Source: a virus. From it: a stretch of DNA of 22,241 bases. Location of the stretch: IMG/VR virus record IMGVR_UViG_3300017752_000187, positions 1-22,241 of that record. One strand, 5' to 3'. The notes under the pieces are model-generated. The model was not told the origin of the DNA. It did not search any database and saw nothing but the letters and a program-made list of their open reading frames with translations. Position 1 is the first letter of the stretch. The number at the start of each line of letters is the position of its first letter. The translations under genes and the position numbers were made by a program. Shown here piece after piece: positions 1-7,132 of this stretch.

Positions 1-1919
1 AAAGGTGTTGGTGTTACATCAGTCTGTTTAACTTTCAGGTGAATCGTTGCATCAGTTGTAGCACTCAAGGTTGTGCCAATATCCATATTGACAGCAGTGT
101 TTGAAATCGATGTAATCATCGATGGTGTCAATCTAAATGGCTCGCCTGCTTTGTAAACTACAGAATCTATCGTCACATCAGCTTGGAACACCATATAGAA
201 CTCAGTGTCAAGTTGAGTTTGTGTAGGTGTTGAAGAATATGGGAAAGTCTCTGTCCCTGTAACTGTGAGCGTAGATGTTCCAGAGGTAGTGAATTCAGTA
301 GAAAACTCTTTCTGGTAGGTGTAGTTGTTATCATACGTTCCACCTGTATCTGTAGCAAGAGTTTTTGCAGCTTTGAACGGTGCTCTAAATACCAACTGAT
401 TGGAATTAGATTCTTTTAAAACTGCCTTACTGCTTTCCAGAACAGGATCCGCAAATCCGTTGATTGCATCATCGTCGTGGTAAATTGTTTTTACATCAGC
501 AAATGTTCCACCAGTCATACGAATATCATAGAGATATAAACGATATTGACATGCAGCAGCATTTACTGTTCCGCTGTCATAGCGGATTTGGCGAACACGC
601 GCCTGCCCAATAATAGTAGACGGTGCAGCGTGGATTGAGTAGGTATTGTCAGAAGCAGCATTAGAGGCAGCATTACCAAACTTAACTAATGCACCATCTT
701 GAATATTCCAATTACCAGCAACCTCGTCAACAAGAACATAATTACCATATGTTGTCGAAACTGTGAAACCCTCTTCGACAACGCTCTCGTTTGCTCTCTC
801 CACCTCTACATATGTGGGTGACAGGAATTCCCTTCTGTATCCGTTGACATACGCAAGACCACGCCCAACACCAACTGCAAAATAATCGGATCGACCGCCT
901 TCACCAGAAGTGAAGAGTCCTCTGTTGATTGATGTCTTTAAGTGATCTCTTAGCGATAATTCAAAGTTGCGAATAACATAGTTACCGCTTTCATCCTTTG
1001 TTCTCTGTGCAAGCTGTGCGCCAAGTTGGTTGTAGTAATCTAGATCACCAACATCGTCGCCACGAGAAAGTAAACCATCTTCAATTGTATATAAAGAAAT
1101 AAAGTCATCGTTGTTTGTTTCAGAAAGACCCAATTTTGCAATTTCTGTTGACGTCTTATACCGATCGGCTCCTGGAGCATTGAAGTTAAATGTGCCAGTT
1201 GCTGGGTCATTCAGAGTATTGTCGTCGTCAGCAGTTACTTTAGAGTCTTTAAACTTAACACCGACATAATAGCTGGCGATAGTTTTATATTTTTCAAGAG
1301 AAATTTCTTGGGCATCGTGATAGACAAAATAACCATCAATGTAAAGTATGCCTTCTTCGATTAGGAAATCAAGACCTTTACCGAAATAATTTCTTGTAGG
1401 GTCGTTTGCGTCTGTGCCGTTGTCAACTACAAACGTATCACCATTTCTACCAGAATCAGTAGATGTTACTGTAAGAGTTTCACCAGCTTCGAAATGTAAG
1501 TATGAGCCTGCGCTACTACCTTGAGTGTATTCAATATACAGAGTTTTCTTATCAACAGCATCTGTATCCAAACCTGTCGCGGTTTTAGAAACCTTGGCTA
1601 TGAGTCCGCTAGTGGAACCAGTTACCGTATCGCCAACATAGTTGATGAGAGTATCGTTTGAGACCGAAGCAGAAGATGCGTCGAGGTCGTTAATCTTGAT
1701 GAAGTCTCTCACCAGTGGCTGACCGCTGGCTCCCTTTACCCTTGCGCCATCTTTAAACATATGGTCAGCAAAATTGCCAACCGTGTCTTGTAAGATAGTC
1801 TGCAGTTGTGTCAGTTCCCTTGCTTGAACCGCAACTCCAGGTTTGAACAAGATACGAGAAAACTTCTTCGCTTTGTCGAAGTTATCAAAATATGGGCTTG
1901 TGTTTAAATTTAGAGCCAT
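1..1919 (-). CDS. DUF4815-type virion structural protein (C-terminus beyond window)
   Basis: A continuous minus-strand reading frame of 639 codons starts at 1919 and leaves the window at its left edge without a stop. The N-terminus reads MALNLNTSPYFDNFD, then RILFKPGVAVQARELTQLQT and DHMFKDGARVKG. I recognise this as the start of the DUF4815 family, a structural protein of marine T4-like phages that usually lies near gp8 and whose exact place in the virion is not established. The rest is rich in beta-prone Thr/Ser/Gly/Val segments, fitting a fibrous or baseplate-peripheral protein. The start is supported by AAGG about 8 bases upstream of the ATG, and the gene follows gp8 after a 9-bp gap. It may have its own late promoter inside the gp8 gene (2048-2055). 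Family assignment is recalled from the N-terminal motif; the role is inferred. Confidence 0.82.
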   Translation of the reverse strand, partial: MALNLNTSPYFDNFDKAKKFSRILFKPGVAVQARELTQLQTILQDTVGNFADHMFKDGARVKGASGQPLVRDFIKINDLDASSASVSNDTLINYVGDTVTGSTSGLIAKVSKTATGLDTDAVDKKTLYIEYTQGSSAGSYLHFEAGETLTVTSTDSGRNGDTFVVDNGTDANDPTRNYFGKGLDFLIEEGILYIDGYFVYHDAQEISLEKYKTIASYYVGVKFKDSKVTADDDNTLNDPATGTFNFNAPGADRYKTSTEIAKLGLSETNNDDFISLYTIEDGLLSRGDDVGDLDYYNQLGAQLAQRTKDESGNYVIRNFELSLRDHLKTSINRGLFTSGEGGRSDYFAVGVGRGLAYVNGYRREFLSPTYVEVERANESVVEEGFTVSTTYGNYVLVDEVAGNWNIQDGALVKFGNAASNAASDNTYSIHAAPSTIIGQARVRQIRYDSGTVNAAACQYRLYLYDIRMTGGTFADVKTIYHDDDAINGFADPVLESSKAVLKESNSNQLVFRAPFKAAKTLATDTGGTYDNNYTYQKEFSTEFTTSGTSTLTVTGTETFPYSSTPTQTQLDTEFYMVFQADVTIDSVVYKAGEPFRLTPSMITSISNTAVNMDIGTTLSATTDATIHLKVKQTDVTPTP

Positions 1920-1928
1920 TTCTTTACC

Positions 1929-3533
1929 TTAAAAGTTGAACACCACTTTCAGTGTCTCTACCTGATTTTCATCGCGAGTAATAGGTCTGCGATTGTCAAT
2001 GTACAGGATCTCACCAGAGTGGTTGCTGATTTCTGGATTCGTTAAACTATTTATAGTCATTCCTGTATCGCCTGTCGTGGAATTCGTGAAAGTTGATGAG
2101 GCTGAAATCCCTGGAAACTTCTCTAGGAGGTAGACGGTATCCTTGGTTCCATTGCCTGTTGTGTCAATAATTTGGATGACACTAAATTCTCCACCATCGT
2201 CAGTCGTTACTCTATCATCTAAGTTGAATTTTGTTACGTTTGCAGAAGAAACTGTCACAACGTGACAAGGTGTTCCAACCGAACTGGTGAACGACCCTGT
2301 TTCATCAAAGTTATGCATATTCTTAATGATGCCGACTTGCCTGAATTCGTTGTCGACAATAATATCATTTTCGTCAGAAGTAAAAGAAACTGTTACACCA
2401 ACATTTTTAGCAAACAGTTCTCTTGGAGGATTACCTCCATGACCAGAGTTGGGTGCAACAACTGGTCTCAGAGATGCAGAAGTACCAGAACCAACAGTCT
2501 GTACTATTTCGAGTTCAACAAACGTGTAACCAAATCCAGGACTTGTAACATTTACTGCAGTAATCGTTCCAGCTGCATTAACAGAAGCAGCGGCAGTTGC
2601 GCCAGTTCCATCACCTTTTACGTTGATTGTAACGTCACCCTCTACATAGTCAACACCACCATTGGTGACAACAATGCGGTCAAGCGTGCCTTTAACTGCT
2701 GCAGCCTCAACAGAGGACTGAAGCGAAGGTGTTTCTGAAGAACCGAGTGCGGCTGTAGCAGTAGCACCTGTGCCACCACCGCCAGTAAGTTTGATGAATG
2801 CAAAAGAATAACCCCGACCTTCACTCGTAATCGTGATAGAGTCAACTGCATTACCACTAAGAGAAGCAGTAGCGACCGCACCAGTTCCGTCTCCCTCAAT
2901 GACAACAGTAGGAGCAGAGGTATATCCAGAACCACCAGCAGTCACTGTAATGGAATCTAACTCGCCATTAACATCAAATGCTGGATTACCTGCACCAGAT
3001 ACCTTACGAACAGGGATGTAATTTACATTAAGAAATTTTGTTCTATCAGCAGAACCGATCTGAAACATAAACTTCCATGTATATCCGTCATCCAATTTAA
3101 AACTGTCTGTTCCTGTAGATGTTGGTTTAACTGTACTTTGAGCGTCACTATTATTCTCAATGCACTTGTAAACATTGAATTCGTCAGTTACTACAAAAAA
3201 CTTTGCGTCTGCTAGATTGGTTGCACCACTATACGCTGGGTGATTGTCTGCATACTCGTCGTCATATTGATCGTAAACCGTCCCAGACGTCCAATCATAC
3301 CTTGGAGCAAGTAACACTGCATCCGACGCCTGAATGCGTTTGACGAACAGCATATCGTGACGATATTCTGACTGGTAATACTGCGAGTCTCGAGGAGTCT
3401 CGGGCGTGGTCTCATCATCCCAAGGTCTAGCCCTCGAAGCGAACATATAGAAAAAGTCGTTCTCATTAAAGATATCTCGATAAAAAGAACGAGCGTTTTC
3501 TACCCTTGCAGCTTTTCTTAATAGCAGTGCCAT
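1929..3533 (-). CDS. 8: Baseplate wedge protein gp8, with inserted glycine-rich repeats
   Basis: 534 residues; T4 gp8 is about 334. The N-terminal third has the gp8 pattern: RARPWDD (35-40), APRYDW (76-81), a short segment ending in VYKCIENN (121-128), then LDDGYTWKFMFQI (147-159), equivalent to the T4 GDGYVWEYLFEI segment. The C-terminus, HSGEILYIDNRRPI (505-518) and the final VVFNF, matches the T4 ending HSGEMIYMENRPPI...LFTF. About 165 extra residues (192-357) form a block of glycine-rich repeats inserted in the middle, which accounts for most of the extra length. In T4, gp8 is a wedge component that binds gp7 and gp10, and here it lies in the same operon as gp7, gp6 and gp25. The start is preceded by TAGGAG about 6 bases upstream. 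Identity is confident; the role of the inserted block is unknown. Confidence 0.93.
   Translation of the reverse strand: MALLLRKAARVENARSFYRDIFNENDFFYMFASRARPWDDETTPETPRDSQYYQSEYRHDMLFVKRIQASDAVLLAPRYDWTSGTVYDQYDDEYADNHPAYSGATNLADAKFFVVTDEFNVYKCIENNSDAQSTVKPTSTGTDSFKLDDGYTWKFMFQIGSADRTKFLNVNYIPVRKVSGAGNPAFDVNGELDSITVTAGGSGYTSAPTVVIEGDGTGAVATASLSGNAVDSITITSEGRGYSFAFIKLTGGGGTGATATAALGSSETPSLQSSVEAAAVKGTLDRIVVTNGGVDYVEGDVTINVKGDGTGATAAASVNAAGTITAVNVTSPGFGYTFVELEIVQTVGSGTSASLRPVVAPNSGHGGNPPRELFAKNVGVTVSFTSDENDIIVDNEFRQVGIIKNMHNFDETGSFTSSVGTPCHVVTVSSANVTKFNLDDRVTTDDGGEFSVIQIIDTTGNGTKDTVYLLEKFPGISASSTFTNSTTGDTGMTINSLTNPEISNHSGEILYIDNRRPITRDENQVETLKVVFNF
2048..2055 (-). promoter_or_regulatory. Candidate T4-type late promoter inside gene 8
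   Basis: The minus strand carries an exact TATAAATA octamer, the T4 late promoter -10 element. It is inside gene 8, overlapping codons for Thr-Ile-Asn-Ser (493-496). A start about 6 bases downstream would give a leader of about 120 bases before the DUF4815 gene. The sequence match is direct; activity is inferred. Because it lies in coding sequence, chance is a real alternative. Confidence 0.45.
2463..2960 (-). repeat. Glycine-rich beta repeats inserted in gp8
   Basis: Residues 192-357 of gp8 contain four degenerate units of roughly 35-45 residues, each with the pattern I-x-V-T-x-G-G-x-G-Y followed by V-x-x-x-G-D-G-T-G-A-x-A-x-A. Examples are ITVTAGGSGYTSAPTVV (195-211), ITITSEGRGYSF (233-244), IVVTNGGVDYVEGDV (287-301) and VNVTSPGFGYTF (327-338). 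The GDGTGA or GGGTGA box recurs at 214-219, 252-257 and 307-312. Related units occur in the neighbouring gp7. Confidence 0.85.
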
Positions 3534-3555
3534 TTCTAACTCCTATATGTTAGGT

Positions 3556-4017
3556 TTAGGTGTCAGAAACAGTCAAAGTCCAAGTGATTTTCAGTGTGTC
3601 AGCAGCACCTTTGTTCACAACCGAAAAGGTCGTGCGGCAAAGCATAGTCCCTGAAGACACTGCGTTAAATACGCCAGCTTCAGTAACAGCACCTGTGCCA
3701 GTACCAGCAGGGAAGTCACCAACATATTCAACGGTGTTAGTTGAAACAGTTTGTGATGTCAGAGCAACACGAGAGGAAGCAATAGCTGTTTCCAGTGTGG
3801 TGTCGCCTGCAGCTGGTGCAGTTGTGCCAGTCCCGACTTCCATATGTGACATACGAGTTGCAGGGGAAGAAGCACCGAGTCTATCGGCAATATGGTTTAG
3901 ACCTGTTGTCACAACCAAGTTCTTCACTGTTTGCTCTTCAATAAGGTTTTTGTCTTTATCAAAGACCTGAATATGAACGCGACCAAGTGCGTTCATTTTT
4001 TCTACATCAAGAATCAT
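3556..4017 (-). CDS. Small virion protein, possibly tail-fibre-related
   Basis: 153 residues, no signal peptide or membrane segment. The middle has NLVVTTGLNHIADRL (33-47) and HMEVGTGTTAPAAGDTTLE (58-76). The C-terminal half has TEAGVFNA (112-119), GTMLCRTTF (123-131) and DTLKITWTLTV (140-150). This layout of an N-terminal strand block, a VGTGTTAP-like turn and a final beta block ending in ITWTLT recurs in small phage structural proteins annotated as tail-fibre or tail-collar related. I recognise the style, not a specific T4 gene. It lies between gp7 and gp8 and has an exact late-promoter octamer 37 bases upstream plus a TAGGAG ribosome-binding sequence before the ATG. That promoter suggests it may be made in larger amounts than its neighbours. 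Alternative: a baseplate decoration protein. Function not assigned. Confidence 0.7.
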   Translation of the reverse strand: MILDVEKMNALGRVHIQVFDKDKNLIEEQTVKNLVVTTGLNHIADRLGASSPATRMSHMEVGTGTTAPAAGDTTLETAIASSRVALTSQTVSTNTVEYVGDFPAGTGTGAVTEAGVFNAVSSGTMLCRTTFSVVNKGAADTLKITWTLTVSDT

Positions 4018-4054
4018 TGTTTTCTCCTAGTTGATGTGTATATTATTTGTTTTG

Positions 4055-4062
4055 TATTTATA
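4055..4062 (-). promoter_or_regulatory. Candidate T4-type late promoter before the 153-aa gene
   Basis: Exact TATAAATA on the minus strand, in the 62-bp intergenic gap between gp7 and the 153-aa protein. A start about 6 bases downstream gives a leader of roughly 30 bases containing a TAGGAG ribosome-binding site, a good geometry for a real late promoter. Confidence 0.75.
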
Positions 4063-4079
4063 ACGATTATTAATCTAAG

Positions 4080-7000
4080 TTACGAAATAGTTCTGACTTC
4101 ACCGACATAATCTTCGGCAAAGTAATTTCCAGCATAGTTCTGTGCAATAATCTGCCCAGTCTCTCCCCAACCTGCGCTATCGGTATACGCGCCTGTGAAT
4201 AGCAACACGTTTGATTCGTCAACAGTTGAGTCGTCAGTTACCGCATTACCTGCACCCTTGGAGACTGCCTCTGATAAATCGATTGAATCTGTCTTTGCAA
4301 GTCCTGTGTCCAGAGAAAGAATTTGTGACCATTCTACTTCATCGGTCTTATTTATTTCCACCACTAAGGTGACAGTTTCTGCCCAATCAACAGAGTCAGA
4401 TGGTGTACGAATAATAACAAGTAAGAGGTCAATTAATTCAGACCAATCAACCGAATCAGCGACAGCTGGTAAATGAGATTCTTTTGCAACAGCTTCAGAC
4501 CAATCAACGGATTCAGTCTTCGCCATTGTAACGTCTAACTTATCAACTGCATCGTCAACGGAAGGACTTTCAACCTTACTCAACACTGGGAACAATAAGA
4601 TAGTATCATCAGACGCGCCTGTTCTCTGATCAGACCAATCTACAGAATCAGTGATTGCTGGTTTATGGAAGAACAAGGCTGGAGCATCCTGAACAAGTGG
4701 AGTCTCAACTTCAGCAAATAAGCGGAACACGATAATATCAGGAGTTGCGTCAAACCCTGCTCCCATGTCAACAATTTGATTTATTTGCAAGTCAGTCCAT
4801 GCAATCATACCAGCAGGGTGAGCAATACGGTCTAATAAATCTCCCCATTCTGTTTTCGGGCGAGAGGTTTTGACCTGATACGAGAAGTTCTGATACACAG
4901 CATTGTCTTGGAGTTTGTTGGCATCAGAAAGGAATCCACGAGAGTTCTTGAAGTTTCCTGGATATGTATGAGAGAAACCTGTAGCGCAAGAGATTGTTGC
5001 TGTCTCGCTTGTCTCCGACCGCAAAATGAAATCAAACGAGGCTCTTTGGAATCCTGTACCAGTTGAGATAACCTCTACGAGAGATGGATAATTATTTTCA
5101 TCCAGAGTTTTAACTCTGACCAACGCATTGTTTTCAATGCCAGTAAGCGTGTAATCTTCTCCGAAATAATCGATCGCATATACACCAAGAATATCACCAG
5201 TCTCTGATACCTTAAATGTTTCACCTACAACAAACGCACCATTTGATGTACCTGAGTTTGTTTTAAGTGAGACACTATTAAGCACACGAGTAAGGAATGC
5301 AGTTTTATTGTCAATGGTATCAGAAAGACCCTCAAGACCAATCCAAGATCTAACAAGGTCAGTATTCAGAATTAGATTAGGGACATTGTTGTAACCAAGA
5401 CCCTTCACATTGTTAACAAACACCGTGCTAGAAATAGAACCATCAGTCAATCTTGTATCAATAACTGCTGCAGTTGTAATAGTATCAGCTGCATTTGGCT
5501 GCACGATAACTGAGGGGTTGGCTGAGTATCCCGCACCACCATCAGTAATTGTTACTGAGAAAACCTTACCTTCTGTGATGGATTCAACTTTAAATGTGAG
5601 CGGTGCGCCACCGCCACCACCCAAAAGAGAATCTGGAATAGTGATTGTTTCGTCTGGTGCGTAATCGTCACCGACTGCATCAATTGATGTTATTGATGCT
5701 TGACCTATTCCATTTATAACAATAGTAAATTGTGCGCCTGTTCCGTTTCCGTCTGTTGTGAAACCGCTATCAATATCATAAGTTCCTGCAGTTCTCAGTG
5801 CATCTGCAGCACCGATCGTCCCAACAGTTGCAATCTTACCGCCAATTACAGCAGTCAATTCACCCTCAACGCCCTGTCCTGGAATTATAGTATCTCCAGG
5901 AAGGTCGAGAGTCATTTCAAATGCTTCTGGTGCAGTATAAGCGATCTGCTTCACACGTGTAACAGAAGTGTTGATTACTTTTCTAGCTGTAATAGATGCA
6001 GTTGATTCGTAATAATGAACATCAACACGCTTACCTCTAAGGCTGAGAGGATCTGGAACTGGTGATGTTTCTGTATTTGCATATGCCTTAATGGTCAACT
6101 CTTTGTTGTAAATACCATCAGAAGGTCTTAAGATAAATTCAGATGGAAGGAATACTTCAACATCTTCATTATACATCAGTTTGAAAAATTCTTGAACACC
6201 TCTCCGTGAACCCTTAGATTCTAGAAACTCTCGCATATGCTTTATGAGCATTCTTGAATCTACTTCAGCTGTCGATGGGAAGTCGATAGCATATTGCTCT
6301 AGCATCGGCTCTAAGAAATCTGGGTCATTGTGGTCAATGTTGATCTTGTCGATCATCTCTTGGAGAAGGTGCGTCGGACTATATTGTGACTCAGCAGTTC
6401 CGTTTATCTTCAGATCAGTGTATTCTTCGTGACCGAGATCTTCAAATACATAATAGTCTTTGATGAATCTTGCAAAATTCGGATAATCTGTTTTGATGAA
6501 TTCAGGGATCTGTGAATCAGCGATGTAATTCATCTTATCGTGGAAATATCCAGGAGCGCGAGCAATAGTCTGCAACACTGGTGTTAGAATAGCACCATTA
6601 CCGCCACCAATATTTTGAGCGACAGTAAATGTCATATCTGGTGCGTTGTTTACGCCACCGATACTAATATCTAGAATTGTAACCGTTTCGCCTTCCATGT
6701 AGGAAGCACCTGAGGCAGTAACATCGACAGAAGTAACAGCACCATTAGAATCTACAATAACAGTAGCAGTTGCTCCATTCCCTGCCTTCATTGACTGGAT
6801 AGGAACATTTGGGTATGTTCCAGCATCCCTTCTGGTATCTGCAACTGTTGTGTTTGTCAGGGATGATGACCCAATTCCAATACCAGAACGGATATAAACT
6901 TGAGGAGTCTCGCCATAACCGTCACCGACCTCAGTCATTGTAACCGCATTAACATCACCACCAAGGATCTCTACTGTTGCAACAGCTTGAACCTGATCAG

Positions 7001-7130
7001 ACTCAGGAGACCCAGAAGGAGCGGAGATAAAGATCTCTGTTTCAGTGGGGATCGATGAATAATTGCTACCTGCATTGGTAACAGTAATCGATTCGATAAA
7101 TCTCTTGAATTTTGGTGCTGATCTAGCCAT
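4080..7130 (-). CDS. 7: Baseplate wedge protein gp7-like, with two repeat types
   Basis: 1016 residues, close to T4 gp7 (1032). Residues 14-190 and about 447-588 are glycine-rich beta repeats. Between them, 201-330 resembles the C-terminal half of T4 gp7: IADSQIPEFIKTDYPNFARF (203-222), then a helical stretch ending in FLESKGSRRGVQEFFKLMYN (302-321) and EDVEVFLPS (322-330), comparable to T4 FFESRSYDFYSTKGIEASYKFLF followed by KVLYNEEVEI. Further on, SYQVKTSRPKTEWGDLLDRI (750-769) and HPAGMIAW (771-778) parallel the T4 segment containing SRSYYVMKIKSNLPSSRW and HPVGFGF. Residues 826-990 are a DSVDWSE repeat array. The gene follows gp6 after 2 bp (TAA, then ATATG), matching T4 neighbours. In T4, gp7 is a wedge scaffold that contacts gp8, gp10 and gp53. 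The T4 comparison is from memory and deserves a profile search; size, position and motif order agree. Confidence 0.82.
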   Translation of the reverse strand: MARSAPKFKRFIESITVTNAGSNYSSIPTETEIFISAPSGSPESDQVQAVATVEILGGDVNAVTMTEVGDGYGETPQVYIRSGIGIGSSSLTNTTVADTRRDAGTYPNVPIQSMKAGNGATATVIVDSNGAVTSVDVTASGASYMEGETVTILDISIGGVNNAPDMTFTVAQNIGGGNGAILTPVLQTIARAPGYFHDKMNYIADSQIPEFIKTDYPNFARFIKDYYVFEDLGHEEYTDLKINGTAESQYSPTHLLQEMIDKINIDHNDPDFLEPMLEQYAIDFPSTAEVDSRMLIKHMREFLESKGSRRGVQEFFKLMYNEDVEVFLPSEFILRPSDGIYNKELTIKAYANTETSPVPDPLSLRGKRVDVHYYESTASITARKVINTSVTRVKQIAYTAPEAFEMTLDLPGDTIIPGQGVEGELTAVIGGKIATVGTIGAADALRTAGTYDIDSGFTTDGNGTGAQFTIVINGIGQASITSIDAVGDDYAPDETITIPDSLLGGGGGAPLTFKVESITEGKVFSVTITDGGAGYSANPSVIVQPNAADTITTAAVIDTRLTDGSISSTVFVNNVKGLGYNNVPNLILNTDLVRSWIGLEGLSDTIDNKTAFLTRVLNSVSLKTNSGTSNGAFVVGETFKVSETGDILGVYAIDYFGEDYTLTGIENNALVRVKTLDENNYPSLVEVISTGTGFQRASFDFILRSETSETATISCATGFSHTYPGNFKNSRGFLSDANKLQDNAVYQNFSYQVKTSRPKTEWGDLLDRIAHPAGMIAWTDLQINQIVDMGAGFDATPDIIVFRLFAEVETPLVQDAPALFFHKPAITDSVDWSDQRTGASDDTILLFPVLSKVESPSVDDAVDKLDVTMAKTESVDWSEAVAKESHLPAVADSVDWSELIDLLLVIIRTPSDSVDWAETVTLVVEINKTDEVEWSQILSLDTGLAKTDSIDLSEAVSKGAGNAVTDDSTVDESNVLLFTGAYTDSAGWGETGQIIAQNYAGNYFAEDYVGEVRTIS
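4161..4655 (-). repeat. DSVDWSE repeat array at gp7 C-terminus
   Basis: Seven copies of a short motif close to [ST]-[DE]-S-V-D-W-[SA]-[ED] occur at gp7 residues 827-834, 872-879, 891-898, 911-918, 929-936, 947-954 and 983-990. Spacing is 18-20 residues for the central copies and about 36-45 at the ends, as if one copy had decayed in each end gap. At DNA level this appears on the plus strand as recurring GACCAATC-A/T-AC-x-GA-x-TCAG, for example at 4440, 4498 and 4630. Confidence 0.85.
5367..5792 (-). repeat. Glycine-rich beta repeats in middle of gp7
   Basis: Residues about 447-588 of gp7 hold three degenerate units: TDGNGTGAQFTI (459-470), then ITSIDAVGDDYAPDETITI (480-498) with a GGGGGAP box, then VTITDGGAGYSANPSVIV (526-543), then VNNVKGLGYNNVPNLIL (572-588). 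They follow the same I-x-x-x-G-x-x-Y...GxGTGA scheme as the gp8 insert. Confidence 0.75.
6561..7091 (-). repeat. Glycine-rich beta repeats at gp7 N-terminus
   Basis: Residues 14-190 of gp7 contain three units: ITVTNAGSNYSSIPTE (15-30), VTMTEVGDGYGETPQVYI (63-80) and VDVTASGASYMEGETVTI (135-152), separated by Ala/Thr/Val strands and GNGATATV or GGGNGAILT boxes. The same unit type is used in gp8. Confidence 0.8.
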
Positions 7131-7132
7131 AT

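Noticed and set aside
2262-2738. 158-aa plus-strand frame rich in Cys, Asn and Ser
   Set aside because: Antisense to the glycine-rich repeats of gp8; its apparent Cys/Ser pattern reflects the repeated codons.
4340-4352. AATAAATA-like word inside gp7, minus strand
   Set aside because: One mismatch from the late octamer, within coding sequence and without a nearby downstream start; treated as chance.
4161-4655. Regularly spaced DNA repeats that could suggest a CRISPR-like array
   Set aside because: The repeats are degenerate, in frame and encode the DSVDWSE motif in gp7; spacers are coding and no cas gene is present.
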